Shown piece after piece: positions 32,601 to 38,661 of a DNA stretch of 64,000 nucleotides. Every line of letters begins with the position of its first letter. The first letter of the stretch is position 1. The DNA is taken from assembly GCA_963978905.1 (NCBI GenBank), contig OZ022258.1, positions 44,500,591 through 44,564,590 of the forward strand, given 5' to 3'. The notes below the pieces were generated by a model. That model searched no databases. It was not told the origin of the DNA and worked only from the letters and a program-made list of their open reading frames with translations. The position numbers and the translations under genes were made by a program. This DNA is from Trichostrongylus colubriformis (lineage: Eukaryota; Nematoda; Chromadorea; Rhabditida; Trichostrongylidae).

Positions 32601-35508
32601 GATCAAAATGTTCCCAAAAAAAGTTCCATAGCCAATAATCGTATTTCGTTCCCACCGACAACAGTGCTTACCCGAAATATTCCTTATTGCAGTGCTTGAC
32701 CCTGAAAAAGAAAAGCGAGCAATTAGGTTGGTGCATAAGTTTTGCGACACTCTTGGAATCTCTCCCTACAACTGCATTTCCGTTGCGACTACCATAAGGC
32801 GAAGGGCCAATCCTTAGGAAGCTTCCCATGAAACACCTACCACGGAACCTGGCTCTCCTGTTCTGAGCGCATCTTGATACCGTAAGTCCTCTGAAGCCTG
32901 ACTGCGCCCAATGTAGGCTCCGTGTTTTGATAAAGGTGAAAGTGGTAAGTCTCAGCTTACTCTCGTTTCTGAAGGAACATTTCGGGAGTATTTTGCCCAA
33001 AACTTTCATCTCTTTCGTTTCCCTCTGTTTTGTATACCTGGCGGATGTGAGCTTTGAGCAAAATTACTTTTTGGCATCCCTTGTATACATATAAGAGACC
33101 CCCACACATTTAAGTAAAAATGGCTCAATCTGGAAGCTTCATGCTTCACCCGCCCTTTATTACGAGTTCCTTCTTGAGCACTCCGCAAGGAAGGCAGCTG
33201 CTATCGCCCACAGTATCTCGTTGGTTTCATCATTTCGCTTCCAACAATACGATTCTTTTTGATTGTCCACGTAATGGTCTGCCGATCACTGAAGATGGTG
33301 AAATCCTTGGAGATCCTCAAACAAAGCCAAAAGCGACTGTTCGAGAGGTAGCCACTAAACTGAGGTATCCCACACTACCATCAGCAAACACCTTAGTGAT
33401 CTGGGCGTCACGAGGATCCTCGCGGTATAGGTACCTCACCAACTCAGTGAGTCGGACAAGGTCAACCGTGTCAGTGTAAGTCAGTCTTAACTGTGTCGTC
33501 CTCGTCTGAATACACTTCTATTACCGGAGATGAAAGCCAGGCTCTTTTTGTAAACCCTACGAAGAAGTGTGAAGAACAATTTGAGGCTCCAAAGGTTTAT
33601 TATCAAAAGACTCAAAAATCCACAAAAAGCGCGAAAGATTGCAAAAGGAATTTTGAGCTTTTTGAGCTTTTTGGCGAACTTTCGGCGCTTAGCGCCTTTT
33701 TCAAGCCTATCTTAGGCGGTTGCGGAAGTGCAAAAAGTGCATTTTTGAAAGTGCAAAAAGTGGCTTGAAAAGGGCGCTAAGCGCCGAAAGCTCGCCAAAA
33801 AGCTCAAGAAGCTCAAAATTCCTTTTGCAATCTTTCGCGCTTTTTATGGATTTTTGAGTCTTTTGATAATAAACTTTTGGAGCCTCAAATTGTTCTCCAC
33901 ACTTTCAGATTGGCATGAGGCTTCGGAACAGAACAATACTCAGACGTACGAAGAAGGTTCAATGGCTGCCCACCGGAGAACTGCCACCGCCTTAAGTCAG
34001 ACAAAGGTTCCATAAAAAAAGTATTCCTCCGCTCTTGGTGGAATTCTTCAGGTGTGCAGCACTTGAAGCTCCTACGCAGTGATACTTCAGTGACTACATG
34101 TAATTAGCTGCAGAAGCTAGCCGACATTCTCCGCCAGGATTATTCAGTGAGGACGCGTTTTGTTTTGCAGCATGACAATGCAAGACCGTATGTTGCAAAG
34201 ATAAACAGGATAAAATCGAGGAGCTCGGTTGGAAAGTGTCGCCCAGTCCTGCGTACTCTCCTGACCTAGTTTCTCTTGGCTGCCTTTTTTTATAGCCCTC
34301 AAACATAGAATAAAGAAAAAGAAGTTCGACGAACTAGTTGAGGTGGAATTTTGTGTGTAGGTGTTTTTCGATTCGCAGCTTCCGAAGTTGTGGGCAAAGG
34401 GAATTCAGGAACTACCGACGGTGACGTGTCGTAAGCAATGGTATATTGTAGGTTGGCACTTGTCATCAATGAAGTAATTACTTTTGAAAAGAAGTCCCAT
34501 ATGCCGCGAGATTTATACACCACCTAGTAAAATGGTGCTCAAAAGTCCAAAGAATTTGACACATATTCTACTTTGTTTCCCATGACACGTGACTTTACCT
34601 GCGTCCCATCGCTGCCATATCAGATTTTTCATTTGACCCTGTGCCAAAACCAATATTCGTTGGCGCAACATGGATCGGTGATGTTTGACAGCCATGTACG
34701 ACAGGTAACACGCTAACTTGTGGGAGGAGCTGAACTGAGAAGTGAAGTCTGTAGCCTCGTGTACCGATGTGTTAGAGACACCGCCAGGATAAGGAGGAAG
34801 TGAAAACTGGAGCGACATCTTCTCTGAAAAAACATTCCAGTTCAGAAAAGATGATGTGTAGCGAAACTCGCATTGAAAAACGGTTTGGGATCTTTCCGCA
34901 GCTATGCGACTCGCTTACCACGCATCCGCCGGGCTTGTCGCTGCAAGAGTGGGGCAAGATTGTGGCTGGCAGACTCAGCCCTTCCTTTTTCTGCATCTAC
35001 ATACCTCGCCGGGTAATGATGCGGCGGGGCGCGAAAGGGAAAAAAAAGAGTGTGGAGGGGGGAATGCGGGCTCGTGTAACTTCGATATTTCGCCCTTTTA
35101 TTTCGTCCCTTATCTTCTGTTATATCGCTGAGCATACCTACTTTCATGTTCCACAAATATACCCGCAACCTGCAATATATACCCTCCAGGGTCATAAATA
35201 CCCTAATATTACTCCTATTCCTTTGAAGTGACTTTAAATATTTGTTTGTTTTTTTATCAGTAAGTAGAAGAAAGAATGACCACTACTGTATGACTAATCT
35301 TCTCAGACGTCAAATGTCCCAGTTCTTCCACACTGAGACGGTGGACGAGTTTCTCTTCTCGAAGGTGGACCCATACATAGAAAGAGAGATATACTATAAG
35401 AAGATGATAGGACAATTGAAAAGTGTTCGTACGCATGAGCGACGTTCTTTCAAAATTGAACGCAAGAAATATGAAAAAATGCCTGAGGATATTCCTGCGT
35501 ATGATTAG
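11520..35508 (+). CDS. HEXD: Hexosaminidase D-type GH20 exo-beta-N-acetylhexosaminidase (13 exons, 5' end not found)
   Basis: Joined exons 11520-11625, 13201-13312, 14038-14146, 15169-15291, 17417-17535, 19857-19978, 20134-20276, 24441-24502, 25564-25681, 29035-29153, 29222-29347, 32198-32263 and 35307-35508 give 508 codons plus TAG, with every junction in phase and flanked by GT and AG. Family knowledge: HexD enzymes remove terminal beta-linked GalNAc/GlcNAc and are GH20 TIM barrels with an Asp-Glu catalytic pair. Seen here: barrel start IVHFDLKGAPPK (about residues 7-18), EWEDMFPWSGE, IPLVQTFGHLEW, catalytic HIGADEAF (D146, E147), ILAWHDM, VWASSAFKGADFPGA, ITGWSRYDH, and a charged C-terminal tail rich in Lys/Arg. 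Human HEXD is close to 490 residues, so the catalytic body is complete. The start codon and any signal peptide or membrane anchor must lie upstream, perhaps including 9083-9274. Introns reach 4.2 kb and are packed with transposons. No stop or frameshift was found in the exons, so the gene is probably functional. Identification is firm; exact boundaries of exons 9-11 are less so. Confidence 0.88.
12039..12420. mobile_element. Family A palindromic MITE, copy 2 (best preserved)
   Basis: The termini are exact inverses: CTTAAAGGAATCGT...ACGATTCCTTTAAG. Arms of about 160-185 bp match almost perfectly, including CAGCACCACAAAGTGCGGTC then CCAGTGGGCGGGGCC and its complement at 12324-12360. It inserted in a HexD intron. 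Overlapping open frames of 80-135 codons on both strands come from the palindrome and are not genes. Confidence 0.9.
12561..12983. mobile_element. Family A palindromic MITE, copy 3
   Basis: It has the same layout as the copy at 12039: terminal CTTCAAGGGGATCGTC against ACGATTCCTTCGAA, an inner ATGCAAAGTTTC, and AGCACCACAAAGTC in the left arm. It is more diverged between arms, so it is older. It lies only 140 bp from copy 2, in the same intron. Confidence 0.82.
13201..13312 (+). CDS. HEXD: HexD exon 2: GILIEWEDMFPWSG segment
   Basis: The acceptor is TTTTGCAG and the donor is AC|GTACGT. The exon continues ATG from the previous exon into GILIEWEDMFPWSGELE, a hallmark HexD segment, and then an amphipathic helix ending in KRILQKAT. 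It leaves two bases. The preceding 1.6-kb intron carries two family A palindromic MITEs. Confidence 0.87.
14038..14146 (+). CDS. HEXD: HexD exon 3: IPLVQTFGHLEW segment
   Basis: The acceptor is ATTTCAG and the donor is CAG|GTGAGT. It encodes LNLEMIPLVQTFGHLEWILK and then FEKFRAYRDDDRYPQ. This is the conserved barrel strand and loop that contacts substrate in HexD enzymes. It ends in phase 0. Confidence 0.87.
15169..15291 (+). CDS. HEXD: HexD exon 4: catalytic Asp-Glu exon
   Basis: The acceptor is TATTTCAG and the donor is CAG|GTATAG. The exon ends with GISHFHIGADEAFQ, the GH20 H-x-G-A/G-D-E motif. Asp and Glu fall at residues 146 and 147 of the joined frame; Glu is the acid/base and Asp orients the substrate N-acetyl group (family knowledge). 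Both are intact, which argues for an active enzyme. Confidence 0.9.
15391..15565 (+). mobile_element. Family D MITE, half copy
   Basis: CACACCACGCGATAATCAGA and the following 150 bp align with the left arm of the element at 52201, including ACTGCCCG/GACAGCTCG-type and CGCCCACCCAA segments. The right arm is absent or unrecognisable. Confidence 0.6.
15827..16296. mobile_element. Family B palindromic MITE, copy 2
   Basis: The termini are GGCCGCGTTCATGCTTTGCG, then CACCGGCGCCGG, mirrored by CCGGTGCCAGCGTCGGTGCG, then CAGAGTATGAACGC. Arms run about 180 bp with a GGCATAGTATGGCACTATGCC palindrome in the middle region. The 193-codon frame over 15781-16362 is an artefact of this GC-rich palindrome. 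It lies inside a HexD intron. Confidence 0.85.
17417..17535 (+). CDS. HEXD: HexD exon 5
   Basis: The acceptor is TTCTTTAG and the donor is GCA|GTGGGT. It encodes YGTCNASKKALSG and then LALKHIRAVANYTRKVTNNA. Joining to the next exon makes a Gln codon and continues into the WHDM motif. A nearer GT at AAA|GTGACC is also in phase, so the last six codons are the least certain part. Confidence 0.8.
17662..18080. mobile_element. Family A palindromic MITE, copy 4
   Basis: It begins CTCAAAGGAATCGGGCGC and ends CCATTCCTTTAAG. It carries the family's inner GGGCCGCATGCAAAGTTTTA and CAGCTCCTCAAAGTGGCGCC blocks with inverted partners. It follows HexD exon 5 by about 130 bp. Confidence 0.82.
18421..18610 (+). 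mobile_element. tRNA-like insertion nested in the mariner leader
   Basis: Compared with the sister mariner at 56637, this block is extra. The sister reads straight from CACTCCAAAGTAAATTCATT, whereas here a CTCCAAACT / CTCCAGACT repeat flanks about 190 bp that contains a tRNA-like core at 18500-18572. The flanking repeat looks like a target-site duplication, so the insertion is younger than the mariner. Confidence 0.7.
18500..18572 (+). tRNA. tRNA-like gene or pseudogene (anticodon loop CCGGAAA)
   Basis: It folds into a 73-nt cloverleaf. Acceptor GTGTCGG pairs with CCGACAC, the D stem is GTGT/GCAC, the anticodon stem is TATCC/GGATG, and the T arm is GCGGG-TTTGAGT-CCCGT. Position 33 is C instead of the invariant U and the T loop has TTTGAGT instead of TTCGANT. 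The nominal anticodon is GGA, yet a short variable loop excludes a normal tRNA-Ser. A relative lies at 24829-24905 (minus), so this is most likely the head of a tRNA-derived repeat. Confidence 0.55.
19363..19560 (-). mobile_element. tRNA-derived SINE, copy 1
   Basis: It aligns with the copies at 51453 and 61195. Read on the minus strand it has an A-box-like TGACGTAGTGACAGGTGCCG, a B-box-like GCGGGATCAAATCCC, a body with CGTCCGCACAGGCCAAC, and the AATCGTATTCACCTTC segment. It abuts the right end of the mariner. Confidence 0.7.
19857..19978 (+). CDS. HEXD: HexD exon 6: ILAWHDM segment
   Basis: The acceptor is TTCTTCAG and the donor is CAC|GTGAGT. It encodes ILAWHDMFKNFVPDKL, then KQVLELVIWDYSEDLRTMP. 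The WHDM strand and the VxWDYSE strand are conserved barrel elements in HexD proteins. The intron before it holds a mariner element, a tRNA-like insertion and a SINE. Confidence 0.88.
20134..20276 (+). CDS. HEXD: HexD exon 7: VWASSAFKGA segment
   Basis: The acceptor is ATATTTCAG and the donor is CGG|GTCAGT. The exon encodes REQFLFLADHFPTVWASSAF, then KGADFPGATFSNIQHYERNN. The xWxSSAFKGA motif is diagnostic of HexD. The intron before it is short (155 bp), unlike most others in this gene. Confidence 0.88.
20277..22427. other. Large HexD intron, first part
   Basis: No complete element was recognised. 21872-21960 is an inverted copy of the repeat at about 3040-3135. TCTCGCGCGCGAGA at 21670-21683 is a short palindrome. 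Open frames here have no domain and no splice support. Confidence 0.5.
22212..22418 (-). other. Unrecognised frame after the SL1-like site
   Basis: The open frame runs for 68 codons from a GTG 10 bases downstream of the SL1-like end. It contains GRSTVQELVQKLVEVQI and SIDLTRLHKICAFGC. I do not recognise a domain. It would be the first coding segment of anything transcribed through the SL1-like site, but its start is not an ATG and composition is neutral. Confidence 0.25.
22428..22449 (-). other. SL1 spliced-leader-like sequence
   Basis: On the minus strand this reads TTTAATTACCCGAGTTTGAG preceded by TG or G, against nematode SL1 TTTAATTACCCAAGTTTGAG preceded by GG; 20 of 22 positions agree. 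It is followed at once by GTATCG, so the leader/donor junction GAG|GT is kept. No Sm-type site (RAUUUUUGR) is seen in the next 110 bases and the rest does not resemble an SL RNA, so a standard SL RNA gene is unlikely. Confidence 0.65.
22592..22599 (-). promoter_or_regulatory. TATA-box-like site
   Basis: TATAAATA followed by GGGGGCG on the minus strand lies about 143 bases upstream of the SL1-like sequence and has the same orientation. The layout (TATA, GC-rich leader, then the SL1-like site) resembles the start of a retroelement or LTR. No transcript evidence is available. Confidence 0.4.
22600..24440. other. Large HexD intron, second part
   Basis: No complete element seen. The piece at about 24013-24030 (GGGGGTGGGGTCGTATTT) is an inverted relative of 2877-2893. 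Poly-T/poly-A runs occur at 23898-23915. Confidence 0.45.
24441..24502 (+). CDS. HEXD: HexD exon 8: GIIITGWSR segment
   Basis: The acceptor is AATTCCAG and the donor is AAG|GTGAGT. It encodes ELRKTKGAPKFAGIIITGWS, the last barrel strand with the conserved TGW that stacks on the sugar. It joins exon 7 directly in phase after a 4.2-kb intron. The distance from the tryptophan of exon 7 to TGW fits the family, so no exon is likely missing. Confidence 0.83.
24829..24905 (-). repeat. Decayed tRNA-like repeat, related to 18500
   Basis: The minus strand reads TAGTGTGATGAAATACCAC then TATGCTCGGAAAGCATGG then GCAGGTTCAAACC. It lines up with the A box, the CGGAAA loop and the B box of the copy at 18500-18572. 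The acceptor stem no longer pairs. Confidence 0.55.
25564..25681 (+). CDS. HEXD: HexD exon 9: RYDHMATLCEILPVG segment
   Basis: The acceptor is CTTTCCAG. It encodes YDHMATLCEILPVGTPSMVL and then IQIALIGADPKYEKLPIR. I chose the donor AGG|GTGGTT because it gives the phase 0 needed by exon 10. The alternative AA|GTATGA (exon end 25659) looks stronger but breaks the phase. Confidence 0.8.
25682..27283. other. HexD intron, no element assigned
   Basis: The 180-codon plus-strand frame 26833-27375 overlaps family C and has an Arg-rich, motif-free composition. An exon-like GGTTACTCGGACTTT between AG and GTGAGT at 25887-25901 does not fit the phase. Confidence 0.45.
27284..27836. mobile_element. Family C MITE, copy 1
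   Basis: The termini CGATTGGTCGAATTTTGCGC and AAAAATTCGACCAATCG are inverted. Inner arms also match: TGGTACCGTGAGGAACTCTT then AAAGATTGCACC against GGTGCAATCTTTGGAGGTGC then GGTACCA. The middle (27400-27680) is single copy. A second copy is at 49047. Confidence 0.8.
27837..29034. other. HexD intron, no element assigned
   Basis: No confident repeat or exon seen. The plus-strand frames 28238-28528 and 28602-28850 have no domain or splice support. Confidence 0.45.
29035..29153 (+). CDS. HEXD: HexD exon 10
   Basis: The acceptor is CACTTCAG and the donor is CAT|GTACAC. The peptide begins DISASARSKTYEILDCSN and ends near GCYFSG. It corresponds in position to the region of HexD proteins that ends in a Gly-Ser-Phe-Pro-Gly-like turn. 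Phase fits on both sides if exon 11 starts at 29222. Confidence 0.68.
29222..29347 (+). CDS. HEXD: HexD exon 11
   Basis: It encodes VHDTIETLHARVNNHN and then KMSGWLSRYNLAYNTSQSW, matching the GW-x-x-x-YN segment seen near the C-terminus of HexD proteins. The donor is CTG|GTGTGT. Two acceptors lie eight bases apart: TTCCAG at 29209-29214 and ACGAG at 29217-29221. Only the second keeps the frame with exon 10. The intron between exons 10 and 11 is only 68 bp. Confidence 0.72.
29348..30178. other. HexD intron, no element assigned
   Basis: AT-rich, with a T12 run at 29949-29960 and a GCGC-rich patch at 29540-29575. Nothing coding recognised. Confidence 0.45.
30179..31288. mobile_element. Inverted-repeat (foldback) element, about 1.1 kb
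   Basis: The left arm at 30179-30355 (AACAAGGGAAGGTATTTTAC, then ATAACTGTGAAAACCA, then AAAGTTTGCCTGTG) is repeated in inverse at 31085-31275. The arms differ by several indels, including a CAAGTCACAGG duplication at 31112-31130. The centre has a tRNA-like relic. No transposase frame was seen. Confidence 0.75.
30991..31056 (-). repeat. tRNA-like relic, tRNA-Cys-like anticodon region
   Basis: The minus strand reads TGGCTCAGTTGTAGTGC (A box), then a CTGCAGG loop with GCA in the anticodon position, then GTGGGTTAGCTTCCCGC (B box with AGC for CGA). The acceptor ends do not pair, so this is not a working tRNA. Confidence 0.5.
31557..31997. mobile_element. Family D palindromic MITE, copy 1
   Basis: The ends CTTAAAAGCGCACCATGCGA and CTCCGTGGTGAGCATTTAA are inverted. 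The inner arms share GGCCTTAGACGAACGA and TCGTTCGTCTAAGGCC at the core, and CGGTGTTGTGCCTGCCTGAA matches the copy at 52201. It sits in the intron before HexD exon 12. Confidence 0.78.
32198..32263 (+). CDS. HEXD: HexD exon 12
   Basis: The acceptor is AATTTTCAG and the donor is TTGA|GTGAGT. It encodes HLNEIYNGLQPNQFIEIAGR then LE, a helix in the C-terminal bundle. The Trp codon split across the junction with exon 11 (TG plus G) is conserved-looking and supports the join. Confidence 0.78.
32264..32722. other. HexD last-intron sequence
   Basis: This is the beginning of the 3-kb terminal intron, before the mariner. A GGGAGGGGGAAGGGGGTGGA purine run lies at 32379-32398. No gene seen. Confidence 0.4.
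32723..34529 (+). mobile_element. Old mariner element split by a foldback insertion
   Basis: The left TIR is TTAGGTTGGTGCATAAGTTT then TGCGACACT. A degenerate inverse (CCGCGAGATTTATACACCAC then CTAG) marks the right end. Transposase relics occur in order over several frames: YYEFLLEHSARKAAAIAHSI (DNA-binding), LFDCPRNGLPI, TVREVATKL, then QHDNARPYVAKI, SPAYSPDLVSLG (third catalytic Asp region), LKHRIKKKKFDELV and KGIQELP. Multiple stops and frameshifts make it dead. A 339-bp palindrome interrupts it. Confidence 0.85.
33566..33904. mobile_element. Foldback MITE inside the mariner
   Basis: AGTGTGAAGAACAATTTGAG then GCTCCAAA is mirrored by TTTGGAGCCTCAAATTGTTC then TCCACACT. Arms of about 135 bp contain the AAAGCGCGAAAGATTGCAAA block and GGCGCTTAGCGCC. 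The loop at about 33705-33770 holds short GTGCAAAAAGTG repeats. It interrupts the transposase relics between the DNA-binding and catalytic parts. Confidence 0.88.
34530..35306. other. End of the last HexD intron
   Basis: It holds a 143-codon plus-strand frame (34800-35231) with no domain, overlapped by a minus-strand frame, so I do not call it. The last 70 bp before 35307 form a normal intron end. Confidence 0.4.
35307..35508 (+). CDS. HEXD: HexD terminal exon with stop codon
   Basis: The acceptor is CTTCTCAG. It encodes RQMSQFFHTETVDEFLFSKV, then DPYIEREIYYKKM, and a basic tail ending IPAYD before TAG (35506-35508). The pattern of an E-F/W-L helix followed by P-x-I-x-R-x matches the C-terminus of HexD proteins. 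I saw no clear AATAAA just downstream. Confidence 0.82.
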
Positions 35509-36425
35509 GGGCATCGAAATTATTCAAATTCAACTACATCACTTAGAAATAAGAGTCTAATTCCGTACATTAAAATCACTCTATTTCGCTCATTCAGTGG
35601 ATTTATCAGCAAGCTATTTCGAACTCCCGTAGCCTTTCAAAATTAGTGGGTACACGGTACGTATGGGTGGGGTGGCATCGAGCGTTGGGGGCCCCGTCGC
35701 CGCTCTAACTACATTCACTGTTTTGAAGCGTGGTGATCTGCTTTGGAAGGATGAGAATTAGGTTATTTCTACAGTCCTCCCAGTGAAAATGAACTTCATC
35801 AAAAAGCGCTCTCACACTAAATTCGTTCGCATGCTGAGCTCCAGTTTCCATTTGTCACCCAACCTCAATTCAAAGACCAGTATATATATTGTATCCCTGT
35901 TACGCCTGCAAAATTTCGTGTGCAAAGCTAGTCAATTTTTGTTGCGTTTTTTTTTTTTTTGTTTTTCGTTCAAAATTCTTTCTATTCAATATGTAAATTA
36001 TTGTAATTGAAAGAATAATATACAGAATTTAAGCACAATTATGTATAATAATGAGCGATAATTGGTTGATCTCGTTCTTCTACAGTTGTTTGTTTCCAAT
36101 TTAATGAATGCTTTTATTGTGTAGTGTTATAACTCAACAGACATCCAATCGGTCTTGTTGGTTCGCGTATTATTAAAAGCAATTTCAGCACAAACTACAC
36201 GATACAGGGATCCCTCATTTCTCAGCGGTACAGGGATCCCTCATTTCTACGGTTAACTTTTCCCCTGCAGGCACCTATAGTAGTTGCCACTCTCATGATT
36301 TCTTTTGTGGCGTCTGAGCCATGCTTGCCTCCGCCTCATAGGAAGCGACATCAAAAGGCACTCCAGCTGGATCTGGAGGGCATACGTCTGTGGGGGTTCG
36401 CTCCTAGTGGGGAAAATGGAAGGGG
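35509..36425. other. HexD 3' flank
   Basis: The likely 3' UTR has AATAAG and ATTAAA variants (35540-35575) but no canonical AATAAA. A T14 run lies at 35947-35960. A tandem pair of TACAGGGATCCCTCATTTCT occurs at 36205-36224 and 36229-36248. Confidence 0.45.
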
Positions 36426-36995
36426 TGTGGCGTGTGGTTCATATTTTGCGTTCAAGGTTGCTGCAGCTAGAGTAGCGGTCCTGTTGTGCACAACGTGGAT
36501 CGGAGCTTTTCAATAAGTAAAGTATCTGAAAATGGTCTCCTCCAATCTAGCGTTCCGGGATCGCTCCCGGCCAACCCGGAGACAACACAAAAAACTCACC
36601 CAGGATTTTGCGAGCGGAGCCATAGCTCACACCCTAATCATATGGTGTCAGCACGTGCGAGTAAGCCATACTCGACTCTACATTCCGTATACGACAGCGA
36701 CTGCTTCCGTGCTCATCGCTTTTACTGTACCTCACATTGTAATACGAACTGCAGGAGATCACTGCTACGGAATGCGCTTGTTTCTTGTATTCATTTCCTT
36801 GTGGAGATCCAGAATGATCCCGACACTTCCATTGATAACATTTTCGTCTCGAACGCCACGGAAAATCTGCTTCATGAGCAGAATAGAAGAATTAGTTCTT
36901 GATCGCTTACCTCTGATGTAGTGTAGCTATAACTACAATGGAACATCGACACAGTCCGAAAGGGACGAGCGCTGAGTATTGGATGAGCAGTCGCA
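36426..36995 (+). repeat. LTR-like direct repeat, left copy
   Basis: This 570-bp block begins TGTGGCGTGTGG and ends GAGCAGTCGCA (TG...CA). It is repeated at 38745-39337 with about nine substitutions and one 23-bp difference. The open frames inside it (for example 36532-36921) are broken in the sister copy and look non-coding. Confidence 0.85.
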
Positions 36996-37098
36996 GTGTA
37001 AGCGCCGGACGTATTTAGACAAAGATTGATAAGCCCACCGATATCTCACCGTTTCACGGCAATTAGCGGGTGTCACTACAAATCGCTAGTAGACAAGA

Positions 37099-37104
37099 TT
37101 TATT
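37099..37104 (-). terminator. Candidate polyadenylation signal
   Basis: AATAAA on the minus strand, downstream of the two minus-strand ORFs and of the TATA-like site at 37460, as expected in an R/U5 region of an LTR. Confidence 0.4.
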
Positions 37105-37459
37105 ACAACGATAACACAACAAGATCAATAACGCGATACAAACAAACTACAGATACTACAACAATGTTGAGCACGATGGTTTTCCTTAACCAACTTCTAG
37201 CCCGAGGAGGCGCGGTACCAACGGCGACTGGGAGCGGGAGGAGGCTCAAGCGTACAAAAACCTCACGGACTTTTCACTTTACTTGACTGTCGGGGGATTC
37301 CGATTCTAATCCGATTGCGACACTAAGTCGCGGCCCCGCTTTCCGAACTGCTAACAAATGAACAGAGTCCGACACTAAGTCGGGGAAAAACCCACTGCCA
37401 ATCAGTGGGGGGGGGGGGGCGAGCAAAAACTAAGACTGGCTGACTGACTGCTCATGCCC

Positions 37460-37466
37460 TTTTATA
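37460..37466 (-). promoter_or_regulatory. TATA-like site in a putative minus-strand LTR
   Basis: GGCATATAAAAGGGC on the minus strand, 90 bp beyond the stop of the second ORF. In an LTR element this would be the U3 promoter of the 3' LTR. Confidence 0.4.
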
Positions 37467-37555
37467 TGCCAGCTATGACCCAATAGTCGATAAGAGATCA
37501 CGAACTCGCACACTCATTGCGCCTCATGCTCCTTGGCGCCCCGCTACCATGCTCC

Positions 37556-38167
37556 TTAGTTGATCTGGTTTGCGCGCCTTTTTAGCGGCATCCTTACTGG
37601 AGAGCTCCTATGAGCGTCTCTTCCCAATACGCCCCTCCTTCCGGAAGTCGATGTCCTCATGGACTCGTTTCGGTCGAGTTCCGGTAATCCGACCTGCGCA
37701 GCTTGCCTTCTAATGGCCTCATATAGGTGCTTCGCAGCGGCAACACCCGGATGAGTCTTATAAAATTGTGCGGTGCCTTCCGGGCACCCGGCTTCCAAAT
37801 ACAATTTTCCATCGATCCTCGCCGCTCCTGCTGTTGCGACCATCTGTTTGGGACTCGCGATCCTCTCGAAAGTCCTGTCGAGCGTCGTCCACAATTCCAT
37901 CATAGCGAGCCACTGGGTCAAGTTCTCGGACGTCACCGGCGTCCATGCCGTTACGATCCGGCCTCCTTCCTTTACATGAGCCCCCACTAGCTCCACGATG
38001 CTCCTAAAAACTGCGCCATCGCCGTTATTTTCGATGGGGTACACTATTACCCAGGTTCCGAATGTTCGCCAGTCGCTGAGTGTGTCTCGTAGCCTCGAGA
38101 ATGACTCGGCGACCTTCATGAACAACCCTCCACGTGGGCCGTCTTTCTCCATCAAATGTGCCGTCAC
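37556..38167 (-). CDS. Unknown protein of the LTR-like composite, ORF 2
   Basis: The frame has 203 codons from a GTG (38165-38167) to a stop at 37556; a real product might start by frameshift from ORF 1. Composition is protein-like: four Trp pairs or near-pairs (DWRTFGTW, AWTPV, QWLAMMELW), GGRIVTAWTPVTSENLTQWL, a RIDGKLYLEAG strand, and a helical YEAIRRQAAQVGLPE, followed by an Arg/Ser-rich tail. No zinc knuckle, polymerase or protease motif was seen. Its position suggests a capsid-like (gag-like) or accessory protein of a mobile element, but I cannot assign a family. Confidence 0.5.
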   Translation of the reverse strand: MTAHLMEKDGPRGGLFMKVAESFSRLRDTLSDWRTFGTWVIVYPIENNGDGAVFRSIVELVGAHVKEGGRIVTAWTPVTSENLTQWLAMMELWTTLDRTFERIASPKQMVATAGAARIDGKLYLEAGCPEGTAQFYKTHPGVAAAKHLYEAIRRQAAQVGLPELDRNESMRTSTSGRRGVLGRDAHRSSPVRMPLKRRANQIN

Positions 38168-38181
38168 TGGTGCCGCATAGC

Positions 38182-38661
38182 CTACCGGCCCTTATTTTCG
38201 CTGCTTTCCTCCTGTGCCTTCCTCTCGTAGTTCTCCTTCAGCTTCTGAAACGCCACTTTATAAAACGCCACAATGCAGTTATCCTTGACCGGTGGGTGCT
38301 TAGCAATAGCTGTATTCGTGCAGACGAATGCTGTCCAGTCAGTGCAGACCTCATACGCGAGCCGCAGAATATGCCACAATGCTTCCGCGTCCAGGCTTAC
38401 CACCCTGTCCTTATACAACTTAATCTTTTCGGGCACCGATATATTCGATCTGATGAAAATAGAACAAATTCTCCAAGCGGACCAAACATCTCCAAACGGT
38501 TTCCGTGCGAACGCTCTCGGCCACGAGATACCACGGATATCACCAAGCGTTGAGTTCGCGAAACACTCATCATGGCATTCGAACTGAATGTGCCCTTTGT
38601 CCATCGTACTTGAAATGCTCGCTCCTCTGAAATCATCACAGTAAGTTTTGCAAATCCACAC
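38182..38661 (-). CDS. Unknown protein of the LTR-like composite, ORF 1
   Basis: This 159-codon frame ends 14 bases before ORF 2, in a different reading frame. It holds several Cys (CKTYCDDF, FECHDECF), then VWSAWRICSIF, VSLDAEALWHILRLAYEV and a basic C-terminus (KLKENYERKAQEE). The Cys/His spacing does not match a CCHC knuckle. I do not recognise the family. The tight spacing and shared strand suggest one transcript for both ORFs. Confidence 0.48.
   Translation of the reverse strand: MWICKTYCDDFRGASISSTMDKGHIQFECHDECFANSTLGDIRGISWPRAFARKPFGDVWSAWRICSIFIRSNISVPEKIKLYKDRVVSLDAEALWHILRLAYEVCTDWTAFVCTNTAIAKHPPVKDNCIVAFYKVAFQKLKENYERKAQEESSENKGR

Noticed and set aside
34800..35231. 143-codon plus-strand open frame before the last HexD exon
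   Set aside because: It lies inside the terminal intron, has no recognised domain, and is overlapped by minus-strand frames.
36532..36921. 129-codon frame within the left direct repeat
   Set aside because: The right copy, 98% identical, has a stop in it; substitutions are not biased to silent sites by eye.
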